Shown: positions 51,919 to 60,614, numbered from the stretch's first letter. The stretch is DNA of 64,000 nucleotides from Nocardia flavorosea (GCF_015477805.1 NZ_JADLQL010000006.1:1-64000); one strand, 5' to 3'. Notes: a model not told the origin generated them from the sequence alone. Translations and numbers: made by a program.

Positions 51919-52296
51919 ATGGGACATGGGGTCGAAGGCCGCGACCGGCCGACCGCGCGATTGGACGCCGAGTCCGCCGCGCGCGTGGCGACCACGCTGC
52001 AGGCGCTCGCCACGCCCAGCCGGCTACTGATACTCAGCGAACTCCGCCAGGGCTCCCGTGCGGTCTCCGAACTCGCCGACGCGGTCGGCATGGAACAGTC
52101 GGCGGTCTCCCACCAGCTCCGGCTGCTCCGCAATCTCGGGCTGGTCACCGGCACGCGATCGGGTCGCAGTATCGTCTACGGCCTCTACGACAACCACGTC
52201 GCTCAACTACTCGACGAAGCCGTCTATCACAGCGAACACCTTCGCCTCGGCCTACCCGACCAGGACGAAGCCCCCACCACGCAAACCCCTGCCTGA
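51919..52296 (+). CDS. ArsR/SmtB-family metal-sensing repressor (NmtR/CzrA-like)
   Basis: A 125-residue winged-helix repressor. The recognition helix region is SELADAVGMEQSAVSHQLRLL. The C-terminal helix carries D-x-H-x10-H-x2-H exactly (DNHVAQLLDEAVYHSEH), the alpha-5 site that binds Zn, Co or Ni in SmtB, CzrA and NmtR. No alpha-3 cysteine site is present. The ATG at 51919 fits a leaderless transcript; GTG 51913 is the alternative. It is divergent from the P1B-4 ATPase, the same pairing as mycobacterial NmtR with CtpJ. When metal is high it should release the operator and permit efflux. Confidence 0.92.
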   Translation: MGHGVEGRDRPTARLDAESAARVATTLQALATPSRLLILSELRQGSRAVSELADAVGMEQSAVSHQLRLLRNLGLVTGTRSGRSIVYGLYDNHVAQLLDEAVYHSEHLRLGLPDQDEAPTTQTPA

Positions 52297-52394
52297 GAAT
52301 CGTCATTCGACGCGAGAGGGCCGACGGAAGCCGACTCGCTCGGAAACTGCCTCGATCCGGACACAGAAAGTACGGTCGACCAGGAGGCCCATCG

Positions 52395-52688
52395 GTGATA
52401 CGCGCAGTGTGGAATGGCGTGGTGCTCGCCGAAACACCGCGCACGATACGGCTCGAAGGCAACCACTATTTCCCGCCCGAATCACTGCACCGTCAGTACT
52501 TCGGCGAAAGCCGGAAGAAATCGCTGTGCCCCTGGAAAGGACTGGCACGCTACTACACGGTGACCGTCGGCGACATGGTGAACCCCGACGCCGGTTGGTA
52601 CTACCCGAATCCGACCCCGCCCGCGCGGCGGATCGAGAACCACGTTGCATTCGGCAACGGCGTCGAGGTTGTGGGCGAGCCCGAATAA
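52395..52688 (+). CDS. DUF427 domain protein
   Basis: A 97-residue single-domain protein with the DUF427 pattern: VWNGVVLAETPRTIRLEGN, YFPPESL, SLCPWKG and WYYPNPTP. AGGAGG lies 7 bases before the GTG at 52395. DUF427 proteins are small beta-rich proteins of unknown function, frequent in actinobacteria. It stands alone on the plus strand after the ArsR gene with a 98-bp gap. Confidence 0.88.
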   Translation: MIRAVWNGVVLAETPRTIRLEGNHYFPPESLHRQYFGESRKKSLCPWKGLARYYTVTVGDMVNPDAGWYYPNPTPPARRIENHVAFGNGVEVVGEPE

Positions 52689-52902
52689 CCCGGCACGGAC
52701 GTGATGGACGCGCGGAGGAAAGCACATATGCCGTGGCGTCCGATCCGGCCGGGAATTCGGATTGCCGCACTGGAAAGTGGGTAGCCGCGCGGGAGTCGGC
52801 GGGTCGCCGATGACCCGGTGTCAGCTGCCGGAACGCACGATGCGGTGACGACCCGCCCGTATCCGCGGTTTCCTGGTCGGCCATTCGAAAGGAACAGGCG
52901 TT

Positions 52903-53412
52903 GTGCATTATCTCGACAAGGCGAAACAAGAGCTGATAGCGCTCGTGGGTAGAGCTGTGGGGCCGGTGAGCGGCAGCAGCAGCCAGACCTTGACCGTGCG
53001 CTGCCCACGCGCCGTGGCCGAACGGTTCTGGCGTGACCCCGCGTGCCTGTCGCGCGTCTTCCGCGGAATGGCCGACGTTCGGTCGACCGGGCCGGACCGC
53101 TACGAGTGGGCGGTGCAGCGAACCGGCGCGGAGTCCATCACCTGGGAGAGCACCCTTGTCACGACAGGCAACGGCGTGCGATTCGTCGATGCGAACGATA
53201 CCGACCTGGTACAGATCGAACTCGGGTTCGCGGATGCACCGCACGAGGCGGGCACCGAGGTCCGGATATCGGGACATGCCCCGCTGCCGGAACAGCTCAC
53301 CGGCGCGGCCCTGTTCACGGTCCTCTACCGGGGGCGTGCGCTGTTGCAAACAGGCGAGGTACCGACGCTCGAGCACAACCCGAGCGCCCGCCGGCCGACC
53401 GGGGAGGCATGA
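52903..53412 (+). CDS. SRPBCC-family protein
   Basis: A 169-residue protein with the START/polyketide-cyclase-like fold. QTLTVRCPRAVAERFWRDP near residue 28 and the alternating strands through GTEVRISGHAP fit the coenzyme Q-binding/SRPBCC pattern. The GTG start has AGGAA upstream. Its stop overlaps the ATG of the alcohol dehydrogenase gene, a coupling seen in other actinobacteria where a SRPBCC protein precedes a FDH-like dehydrogenase. The bound ligand is unknown. Confidence 0.82.
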   Translation: MHYLDKAKQELIALVGRAVGPVSGSSSQTLTVRCPRAVAERFWRDPACLSRVFRGMADVRSTGPDRYEWAVQRTGAESITWESTLVTTGNGVRFVDANDTDLVQIELGFADAPHEAGTEVRISGHAPLPEQLTGAALFTVLYRGRALLQTGEVPTLEHNPSARRPTGEA

Positions 53413-54581
53413 TGCGTGCACTGTGCTGGAACGGCGTCAACGATCTCGCGGTGGAAACCGTACCCGACCCGGTACTGGTGAACCCGCACGATGTGATCGT
53501 GCGGGTGAAACTGACGACCACCTGCGGTTCGGACCTGCATTTCATCGACGGATACCTCCCGGGGATGCGCGCGGGAGACGTATTCGGCCACGAGTTCATG
53601 GGCGAGGTCGTCGAAGCCGGCCGGGAGGTCACCGAGACACAGGTGGGGGCCCGCGTCGTCGTGCCGTCGTTCATCGGCTGCGGGTCCTGCCGCTACTGCG
53701 ATCGCGACCTGTATTCGGTCTGCGACACCACCAACCCCAACGCCGCTCTGCAACAGCCCGTCTTCGGGTATCCGACCGGCGGTATCTACGGCTACACCCA
53801 CCCCTTCGGGGGATATCAGGGATCGCACGCACATTACATCCGCGTGCCGTTCGGGGATACCAACTGTTTTACCGTCCCCGAGGGCGTCACCGACGAACAG
53901 GCCCTGTTCTGCTCCGATGCGGTGCCCACCGGTCTCATGGGCGCCGACTTCTGCGATATTTCGCCCGGCGATACCGTCGCGGTGTGGGGCGGCGGTGGCG
54001 TGGGGTTGATGGCCGCCCATTCCGCGCGGCTGCTGGGCGCGGACCGAGTCGTCGTCATCGACCGGTTTCCCGAGCGGCTGGCCTTGGCGCGCGAACGATT
54101 CGACGCGGTCACGATCGACTACACACAGACCGACAGCGTCCCGGAGGCACTGCGGGAGATCACCGGCGGCCGAGGCCCGGACGCATGCATCGACGCGGTC
54201 GGGATGGAGGCGCACGGCACCGGTCTGCAGCAGGCCTACGACCGTGTCAAACAACTGCTGCGCCTGGAAACCGACCGTGCCACGCCGCTGCGTGAAGCCA
54301 TCCTCGCCTGCGGCAAAGGCGGTGTGGTCGCCGTGCTCGGTGTCTACGGGCTCACCGACAAATTCCCGATGGGCGTGGTGACCAACAAGAGCCTCACGAT
54401 CCGCACCGCCCAGCAGCACGGGCAGCGGTACATGCCGAGGATGTTCGACTACATCGAACAAGGCGACCTCGACCCGTCCTATCTGATCACCCATGACCTA
54501 CCGCTGGAGGACGCCGTGCGCGGCTACGAAATGTTCAAGACGAAAGAGCACGGATGCATCCGGGCGGTCTTCCGGCCGTGA
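53412..54581 (+). CDS. zinc-dependent alcohol dehydrogenase (formaldehyde dehydrogenase-like)
   Basis: A 389-residue MDR-family dehydrogenase. Catalytic zinc ligands are in TTCGSDLHF and FGHEF; structural zinc cysteines are in CGSCRYCDRDLYSVC; the NAD fold is VWGGGGVGLMAA. The insert GYTHPFGGYQGSHA is typical of the formaldehyde/long-chain FDH-like subfamily. Two ATG codons stand in tandem (53409 and 53412); the second has better spacing to GGGGAGG. It lies between SRPBCC and DUF1360 genes with overlaps on both sides, so these three form an operon. Substrate unknown. Confidence 0.92.
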   Translation: MRALCWNGVNDLAVETVPDPVLVNPHDVIVRVKLTTTCGSDLHFIDGYLPGMRAGDVFGHEFMGEVVEAGREVTETQVGARVVVPSFIGCGSCRYCDRDLYSVCDTTNPNAALQQPVFGYPTGGIYGYTHPFGGYQGSHAHYIRVPFGDTNCFTVPEGVTDEQALFCSDAVPTGLMGADFCDISPGDTVAVWGGGGVGLMAAHSARLLGADRVVVIDRFPERLALARERFDAVTIDYTQTDSVPEALREITGGRGPDACIDAVGMEAHGTGLQQAYDRVKQLLRLETDRATPLREAILACGKGGVVAVLGVYGLTDKFPMGVVTNKSLTIRTAQQHGQRYMPRMFDYIEQGDLDPSYLITHDLPLEDAVRGYEMFKTKEHGCIRAVFRP

Positions 54582-55066
54582 GCGCCTCGCCGTCCCTGAG
54601 CAGCCGGGCACTGATGATCGCCGGCTACGCGATCCTGGTCGCGGCGGTGACGCTGCTGGGCGGCTGCACCGGCCGGCAACTGCCCCACGGTATGAGCGCC
54701 GGCGATCTGGTGCGCACCGCCTTCGCGGCGCACAAACTGTCCCGGCTGATCACCAAAGGTGCTGTGACCGCGCCGGTGCGGGCGCCGTTCACCAAGCCTA
54801 CCGGCGACGGCGGACCGGGCGAGGTGATGGAACAGCCGAAGCCCGGAAACGGGGCGATGGCAAGCATCGGAGAGCTACTCAGCTGCCCGTTCTGCTTCGA
54901 CGTCTGGCTCATCACCGCGTTGACGGTCGGACGGGTTTTCGCCCCGCGGGTCACCCGCACGGTGACCGACGCAGCCGCGGCCCTGGCCGGCGCGGACTTC
55001 CTGCATCTCGCCTACGCCGGCGCCCAGCAGATCGCCGAGGGTGAACTACCGACCCCGCACCGTTGA
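54578..55066 (+). CDS. DUF1360 family membrane protein
   Basis: A 162-residue protein with an N-terminal hydrophobic segment (ALMIAGYAILVAAVTLLGG) and the DUF1360 core ELLSCPFCFDVWL near residue 100, ending in ALAGADFLHLAYA. The GTG at 54578 overlaps the stop of the dehydrogenase gene (GTGA). An earlier in-frame ATG (54554) is also possible. DUF1360 proteins are small bacterial membrane proteins first noted in Bacillus spores; function in actinobacteria is unknown. Confidence 0.85.
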   Translation: MSASPSLSSRALMIAGYAILVAAVTLLGGCTGRQLPHGMSAGDLVRTAFAAHKLSRLITKGAVTAPVRAPFTKPTGDGGPGEVMEQPKPGNGAMASIGELLSCPFCFDVWLITALTVGRVFAPRVTRTVTDAAAALAGADFLHLAYAGAQQIAEGELPTPHR

Positions 55067-55107
55067 CCTCCCGCCTCGGTCCGCCGCGATACCGCGAGCC
55101 GAGGCCG

Positions 55108-55434
55108 TCATATCGCAGCGCGCCGATATGCCTCCTGCACGGCCGCCGGGATCCGGCCGCGGTCGGGGACATCGTGACCGTTGTTCCGCGCCCATTCACG
55201 CACTGCCTTCGCATCTTTCGATCGTCCGGTGGCGACGCCTCTGGTGCGGCCCCGGCCTCCGGTCCGGCGGGCGAAGGGCACCCATTTCGCCATACTCGCG
55301 CGGAATTCCCGCGCGTTCGCCTCGCTCAAATCGATCTCGTACAGCACTCCGTCGATCCCGAACGACACCGTCTCCGCCGCCGCGGACCGGCCGTCCAGAT
55401 CATCGACCACAGTGACAACAACCTTGCGCGCCAC
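55108..55434 (-). CDS. lsr2: Lsr2-family nucleoid protein
   Basis: A 108-residue H-NS-like DNA-bridging protein. The N-terminal dimerisation half is VARKVVVTVVDDLDG to IDLSEANAREFR, and the C-terminal DNA-binding half has AVREWARNNGHDVPDRGRIP with the RGR hook that inserts in the minor groove of AT-rich DNA. The GTG at 55434 is chosen to match the usual start (MARKVVV) with GGAGG 10 bases upstream. The linker RRTGGRGRTRGVATG is basic. The neighbourhood differs from the canonical lsr2 locus (next to lysS/clpC), so this may be a second copy. Confidence 0.9.
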   Translation of the reverse strand: MARKVVVTVVDDLDGRSAAAETVSFGIDGVLYEIDLSEANAREFRASMAKWVPFARRTGGRGRTRGVATGRSKDAKAVREWARNNGHDVPDRGRIPAAVQEAYRRAAI

Positions 55435-55595
55435 GCTCCATACCTCCACTCACCGACCCACTGGATTACCCAAACATCCCGCGGCACAGTAGCAGTCACC
55501 GATATCCGGCCTCATGAGCAACGCCGGGCGAACCGGCGATTCCCGAGCATTCGCGTACGGAACCCGCTCGGGTCCAGGGCTTTCCGTGCGCCGGT

Positions 55596-55938
55596 TCAGC
55601 GGGTGCGGCTCGCCTCGGCCAGGGACGCAGCGAGCAGGTCGTAGTCGACATCTCGCCCTCGGCGATATCGGCGGTCTTACGTTCACCGTTGCCCATCGAC
55701 CTGAACACGCCCTCGACCGCCTCGATGTCCGAAGCGTCGAACACCATGAACGACACCTTGTTCTTCGCTGCGTGGATCACCGCGGCATGCTGCCCGTTCT
55801 TCGGGAAGTGCGGTTGCCGTACCGGATCCGCTCTTCGACGGCGGGGATCGCCTTGTGGATCGTTGCGCGCAACTGCCGGCACACGTCGATCTGCCAGGAC
55901 GGCAGTTTGTCGATGTATCGAGTTACTTCGTCGTCCAT
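55596..55938 (-). pseudogene. DUF1801 protein, two frameshifts
   Basis: Three frames on the minus strand join into one DUF1801 (YdhG-like) protein: MDDEVTRYIDKLPSWQ to EERIRYGN in the first, then HFPKNGQHAAVIHAAKNKVS to ADIAEGE in the second, and DVDYDLLAASLAEASRTR in the third before the stop at 55596. A missing C near 55818 and an indel near 55655 separate them. Two breaks make real decay more likely than a sequence error. Confidence 0.75.
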
Positions 55939-56027
55939 GTGGATCCGGCTCGGAATCGGGCGGCGCCGACGGTGCCGACGGTGCGCGATAGCCGGAGCGG
56001 CGTCACAGAGTGCAAATATGAACACAG

Positions 56028-56055
56028 CCTGATAGTTAGCCACCTAACTATCAGG
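56028..56055. promoter_or_regulatory. MarR-type operator, 12-bp arms
   Basis: CCTGATAGTTAG (56028-56039) and CTAACTATCAGG (56044-56055) are perfect inverted copies with a CCAC spacer, 20 bases before the MarR start and 90 bases before the divergent DUF1801 remnant. Confidence 0.85.
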
Positions 56056-56074
56056 CGACGAATAGGATTGTTGT

Positions 56075-56602
56075 ATGAGTGAGAAACCCTCCGTACCCGA
56101 CTCGGTCGACTCTGTCGTCGCGGCTTGGGCGCGTGAACGCCCGGACCTCGACCTCACGGCGATCGGTATCGTCGGCCGTCTCGGCCGGGCCGCGCTGCTC
56201 CTGCGCCCGGAACAGGAACGAGTATTCACCGAATTCGGACTGCAACGCGGGGAATTCGATGTGCTGGCGACTTTGCGCCGGGCGGGCGAACCCTACATCC
56301 TGACGCCCTCACAGCTCTCGGCAACTCTGCTGCTCACACGAGCGGGCATGACCAACCGGATCGACCGGCTGGTGGCCTCCGGCCTCGTCGAACGCACACT
56401 CGACCCCAACGATCGGCGTAGTTTCCATGTCCGGCTGACCGAAAAGGGCTTCACCACGGTGGACGAGGCGATGACCGCGCATACCGCCAATGTCACGCGC
56501 CTGCTCGCCGCCCTCCCCGCAACCGGGCAGGCAGCCCTCGAAGACCTCTTACGGACTCTGCTGCACACACTGGAAGCACCGGACGGCCGGGCCGCCGGGT
56601 AG
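56075..56602 (+). CDS. MarR-family transcriptional regulator
   Basis: A 175-residue winged-helix regulator: LQRGEFDVLATLRRAG, then LTPSQLSATLLLTRAGMTNRIDRL as the recognition region and the wing LDPNDRRSFHVRLTEKG. A perfect 24-base palindrome lies 20 bases upstream of the ATG, so it is almost certainly autoregulated. The divergent partner (DUF1801) is broken. Other targets are not evident in the window. Confidence 0.92.
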   Translation: MSEKPSVPDSVDSVVAAWARERPDLDLTAIGIVGRLGRAALLLRPEQERVFTEFGLQRGEFDVLATLRRAGEPYILTPSQLSATLLLTRAGMTNRIDRLVASGLVERTLDPNDRRSFHVRLTEKGFTTVDEAMTAHTANVTRLLAALPATGQAALEDLLRTLLHTLEAPDGRAAG

Positions 56603-56739
56603 TCCCGCGCGGGTTTCGGACGTCGGGGGCCATCGCGCCGGCTCGGGACGAAAATCGAAACGGACCTCGCCGCCCGGAGCCGAGACGGTATCTCCGCCGG
56701 CCCGCGCGCCCCGGCGGGCGTGCACACGACGGTGGCGGA

Positions 56740-57708
56740 TCAGGCGGCCATTACATCCGCCACCGCACGACGTGGGGTTTCGGCGAGCGGAGCCGCACTA
56801 CCGGCGGCCCAGCCCACGCGAACCATGGCCTGCGGGTAGGCGCAGTCGTGCAGGAGACCGGTACGAATGTCCTGACGGGAGTCGAGCATGCCGAGGGGTT
56901 CGGTCTGCAAACTCGTCGCCAAGCCGAGTCCGGTCGCGGTCAGCAAGAGGGCGCTGATCGCCTCCCCGGCGCGCAACTGGGCGCGACGATCATCGTACGG
57001 GGTGCCCACGACCAGCCATTGGGCGCCGTCGGGCCGGTCGGCGGGGTCCAGGAGGGCAGGCTCGGCAAAACTGCGCACCGGAATCTCGCCGGCGTGGCGG
57101 GGTGCGGGGGCATTGCGGGAGGGCACGCCGTCGGCGCTCCGGCCGGGACCGCTCCAGCGAGCAATCTCGGCCTGGTAGGCGGGATCGGCACTGTGCAGTT
57201 AGGCAGCGTGCCGCATCGGTGCGGCCAGCCGCGGCAGCAGCGGATCCGGAACCTGCCGGACAGCGGCACCGTAGGCACTGGCCTGGCCCGCGAGGGCGCG
57301 GATATGCCCGGCGGGGATCGGACGGGGCAGGTAGCGGCGGCGGTCGGTCCGCCGCAAGAGAATAGCGGCGGCCTGTTCGATCTGCGCGTCGGAGGGGCGC
57401 TGCCGGATGGTGCGCACGGTGGCCAGGTGGCCGGGATCGGCGGGATCCGGGCAGTACTCCACGCTGGTCGACCAGTTGAGCGCGGCCAGGGCGATGCACA
57501 GATGGTGCAGCGCAGCGCCGCAGCTGATGATCAGGGCCCGCTGGAAGGGGTCGGTGGCAGTGAGCTGGCGATCGGAATCGGCGAAGAGCTGGATTCCGGT
57601 GGCAGTCGGCCGCCACCGCCACGGCTGGGTGTTGTGGACCGACGGCGCTCGGACGGCGAGACCGAGTGCGATATCGATGGCCTCACGGTCCGGGATCGCG
57701 GCGAACAT
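56740..57708 (-). pseudogene. Acg-family nitroreductase-like FMN-binding protein with in-frame stop
   Basis: From ATG 57708 the frame reads APSVHNTQPWRWRPTATG, a hallmark of Acg (Rv2032-like) proteins, and continues to APMRHAA, then a TAA at 57199-57201. Beyond it the same frame continues as LHSADPAYQAEIARWSG and ends with LLLTATGLGLATSLQTEP and MVRVGWA, the normal C-terminal half. So the gene is intact but for a single nonsense codon, 322 codons in all, the usual family length. In Mycobacterium, Acg genes belong to the dormancy (DosR) response. Confidence 0.82.
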
Positions 57709-58179
57709 CTGTGGTTGTCCTTCCGATCACATGACTGGTTTGGGGATGTGGTCGCCGCCAACCGGCCGCCGGCCGCGGCGGAACCCGGACGGCGGCGTGT
57801 ATCACCGCGGCACGCCGGCCGGTGGACCACGGCCGCGACGGCGATTGCGCTGGTCCCGAGGGTAGACATTCGCGCGGAAGCCGGCATCGTGGTGCCGGCC
57901 GGAGAACCGGCAAGCCGTTCCCGTTCGGGCCGGTCCACGATTCGCGGATTCCACAGCCGCCCAGCATATTCCGTTCCCCTGACCGTTCTCTGTCCGGCCG
58001 CGGGCCGCCGGTGTGATGTTGGCCATGAGCGCCGTGACGTCCGGCCACACCGGGCACCGGCGCCGCGACACGCGCGACGCCACGCTGTTTCCCGCACCGA
58101 ATGCCGGGTAGATCGCCAGTACGCTGGGCAACCTCCCCTGGTTTCCGGCTGTGACAGATGCGATACACCGAGGAAAGGG
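57709..58179. other. intergenic stretch of about 470 bp
   Basis: Between the divergent Acg remnant and the DoxX gene. No ORF with a family signature, no tRNA and no obvious operator palindrome. The DoxX ribosome site (AGGAAAGGG) is at its right end. Confidence 0.4.
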
Positions 58180-59346
58180 ATGCACACCATGCTGATACGT
58201 CGGCTTGCCCGGCCGCTGCTGGCGAGTACGTTCGTCGCGAACGGCGTCGAAACCCTGATGCATCCGCAATCACGGGTACAGGAAGCGTCGAACCTGGTGG
58301 TCAAAGGGCAGGAATCGCTGCCGTCGAATGTCGCATCGTCGCTCCCCTCCGACCCGGACACGCTGGTCAAGGTCACCGCGGCCGTCCAGATCGCGGGCGG
58401 CACGCTGCTGGCGCTGGGTAAGGCGCCGCGGCCCGCGGCGCTGGCCCTGGCGGCCACCGTGGTGCCGGCGACGGTCACCGAACAGAATTTCTGGGCCGAA
58501 ACCGACCCCGAACGCAAGGCCGCGAAGCGGACCGCATTCCTGAAGGATATGGGTCTGCTGGGTGGGCTGATGATCGCCGCGGCGGATACCGCGGGCAAAC
58601 CGTCGCTGGGCTGGCGGGGCCGGCGGGCCGCCCGTAAGGCCGCGGCCACGGTCGGCGGCGCCCTGCCGGTCGGCGCGTCGAGCCGTAACGGAACCGGCGA
58701 GATGGCGCGCCACCAGTTACAGCAGGCCGCGGAGCGCGGCCAGGAGCTCGCGGGCACCGTCGCCGGTAAAGGGGCGGAATTGGCCGAACTCACCCGCGAA
58801 CGTGGCCCGGACTGGGCCGAGGCGGCCAAACACCGCGGTTCCGAATGGGCCGATATCGCCAAGCACCGGGGGAGCGAACTGGCCGAGATCGCCAAGCATC
58901 GCGGCGGCGAACTGGCCGATACCGTGCAGAATCGCGGGCCCGGATGGGCCGAGGCGGCCAAGGGCCGCGCCGCCGAAATAGGGGATATCGCCAAGCACCG
59001 AGGCGGCGAATTGGCCGATACCGCCCAGGCCCGGGGCCCGGTATGGGCGGAGACGGCGAAGCGGCGGGCAGCGGGACTGGCCGATGTCGCCAAGCACCGG
59101 GGCGAGGAGGTCGCGGAAGCCGCCAAACATCGAGGCAGCGAACTCGCCGGGACCGCCCAGGCCAAGGGACCGGAATTGACCGAGGCCGCCAAGAATCGTG
59201 CCGCCGGTCTCGCCGATTATTCGAAGAACCGCGGCGGTGAACTCGGCGCGGCGGCGAAGCAGCAGCGCGCCCAGTTGAAGAAACAGCGGGCACAACTGGA
59301 GAAGGCATACCGGAAGGGACGGGCGGACGCGGCGAAGCACCGCTGA
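58180..59346 (+). CDS. DoxX-family membrane protein with C-terminal 11-residue repeats
   Basis: A 388-residue protein. Residues 1 to about 140 are DoxX-like (RLARPLLASTFVANGVETL, then a QIAGGTLLALGKAPRPAAL membrane stretch). From about 175 to 375 comes a run of roughly 14 repeats of 11 residues, such as DIAKHRGSELA and EIAKHRGGELA, with charged and alanine positions in fixed order. This is the hendecad pattern of amphipathic helices in apolipoprotein- or LEA-like proteins. The end is very basic (KQQRAQLKKQRAQLEK). AGGA precedes the ATG at 58180; an ATG three codons later is also possible. Function of the tail is unknown; membrane or cell-wall contact is a guess. Confidence 0.85.
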   Translation: MHTMLIRRLARPLLASTFVANGVETLMHPQSRVQEASNLVVKGQESLPSNVASSLPSDPDTLVKVTAAVQIAGGTLLALGKAPRPAALALAATVVPATVTEQNFWAETDPERKAAKRTAFLKDMGLLGGLMIAAADTAGKPSLGWRGRRAARKAAATVGGALPVGASSRNGTGEMARHQLQQAAERGQELAGTVAGKGAELAELTRERGPDWAEAAKHRGSEWADIAKHRGSELAEIAKHRGGELADTVQNRGPGWAEAAKGRAAEIGDIAKHRGGELADTAQARGPVWAETAKRRAAGLADVAKHRGEEVAEAAKHRGSELAGTAQAKGPELTEAAKNRAAGLADYSKNRGGELGAAAKQQRAQLKKQRAQLEKAYRKGRADAAKHR

Positions 59347-59358
59347 CCCCATACCGGC

Positions 59359-59391
59359 GATGCCCGGGCACGGTCACCGTGCCCGGGCATC
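59359..59391. terminator. strong bidirectional hairpin
   Basis: GATGCCCGGGCACGGT (59359-59374) is followed after one base by its exact reverse complement (59376-59391), a 16-bp-arm stem between the convergent DoxX and VOC genes. Confidence 0.8.
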
Positions 59392-59454
59392 CACTTATCG
59401 AGGTACGTCCCGCGGACGAGTTCTCGGCCCGGGCGGTGTCGCGGCGGCCGGCGG

Positions 59455-59826
59455 TTATTCGAGCCAGACCAAACAGAAGGTGTGTCCCACCGGGTCCGTG
59501 TACACCCGGAACGTATCCGTGGTCTGGATGAGGGTGGCGCCCAGGGCGAGAACCGCGGGTTCGGCGACTTCCACATCGGCGACGCGGATATCCAGATGAA
59601 TCTGCTGGGAACCCGCCGGGTCGGGAAAGCTCGGGGGCCGGTACTGCGGGCAGAGCTGGAAGGCGAGGCGGCGGCCCTGCGGATCGGCCATCGCCACCCA
59701 GGTGTCGTCGCTTTCCGGCCGGACTATCTCCCCACCGAGCAGACCGAGATAGAACTCGGCCAGTTTCCACGGGTCCGGGCAGTCCAGAACGACTGTGCGC
59801 AAACCCTCGACACCTGCGGCGGCCAT
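59455..59826 (-). CDS. VOC-family (glyoxalase-like) protein
   Basis: A 123-residue protein with two beta-alpha-beta-beta-beta units: VVLDCPDPWKLAEFYLGLLG at the N-terminus and IHLDIRVADVEVAEPAVLALG, then YTDPVGHTFCLVW. GGAGGG lies 6 bases before the ATG at 59826. Many such small VOC proteins are metal-dependent or bind toxic small molecules; this one has no known substrate. Confidence 0.88.
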   Translation of the reverse strand: MAAAGVEGLRTVVLDCPDPWKLAEFYLGLLGGEIVRPESDDTWVAMADPQGRRLAFQLCPQYRPPSFPDPAGSQQIHLDIRVADVEVAEPAVLALGATLIQTTDTFRVYTDPVGHTFCLVWLE

Positions 59827-59922
59827 GGACAGCCCTCCTTCTCGACCGGACAACTGTCACGGCATACCCGGGCGAACACCGGGAAAAACCTCGCCGCACC
59901 GCACCGGCCGGGTGGTTGCCGT

Positions 59923-60423
59923 TCAGGCCGTCGCCGCGACCTCTTCGTAGACCTCACCCGCGGCCGCGGACAGCAGCCGTTCGGCCATCTCCTGTTTCAG
60001 CACCGTGAGCCGGGCGTCTTCCTCGGGCGTCCGGCCGGTTTTCGCGCCGAGTGCGATGAACTCGTCGGTGACGAACCCCGCATCGCGCAGCTGCACTCGC
60101 ACGGTTTTTCCGCGGTAACCGAATTCCCAGACATACCGGGCGAGAGTGGTACCGCGGGAGGTCGCTGCGAGATCGGCGTCGACGGTGAATCGGTCACCGG
60201 TGACGGCCCGCAGCGCCATCTCGATGGCGTCACGACCGCCCGGTCCGGGGAACGCGGTGCGGACGGTGACCGCACGACGTTCGACCGTACCGAGCACGGC
60301 GACGGCGTCACGCATGGCGCAGTAGGCGTGGGCGACACCGCCGGGAAAGCCCGGGCCGTGGTACTTCATGAGGTCGGCATACGAGATATTCAACGGCACA
60401 CCGTTTTCGTGGACGGTAAGCAT
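59923..60423 (-). CDS. hypothetical protein, possibly FmdE-like
   Basis: A 166-residue protein beginning MLTVHENGVPLNISYADLMK. HGPGFPGGVAHAYCAMRDAV near residue 25 and FPGPGGRDAIEMAL near 60 recall the FmdE domain (His, Cys and glycine-rich loops), but I am not sure of the family. AAGGA lies 4 bases before the ATG at 60423. About 150 bp upstream is an IdeR/DtxR-type box (60571-60589), so the gene may be iron-regulated. Confidence 0.72.
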   Translation of the reverse strand: MLTVHENGVPLNISYADLMKYHGPGFPGGVAHAYCAMRDAVAVLGTVERRAVTVRTAFPGPGGRDAIEMALRAVTGDRFTVDADLAATSRGTTLARYVWEFGYRGKTVRVQLRDAGFVTDEFIALGAKTGRTPEEDARLTVLKQEMAERLLSAAAGEVYEEVAATA

Positions 60424-60570
60424 TGGTCCTTCTTTCACTGTTCGCGATATCGAGGATCGACCGGTAGGGCGCAGTCCTCAGAGTCTGGGCCGAACTGGGC
60501 TCACCGCACGGCGAGTGGTTCCGGCGGCCATGGCGGTACCAGTCGACCGCACACTCGTCGAAGTGCGAAT

Positions 60571-60589
60571 TCAGGCTAGCCTCACCTTT
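60571..60589 (-). promoter_or_regulatory. candidate IdeR/DtxR iron box
   Basis: On the minus strand AAAGGTGAGGCTAGCCTGA matches 14 of 19 positions of the IdeR consensus TTAGGTTAGGCTAACCTAA, including the central GGCTANCCT core. It lies upstream of the gene starting at 60423, within an AT-richer patch. It is clearly different from the Zur-type boxes in the window. Confidence 0.55.
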
Positions 60590-60614
60590 TTCGCGGGTGT
60601 CAAGCGGGCTCGTT

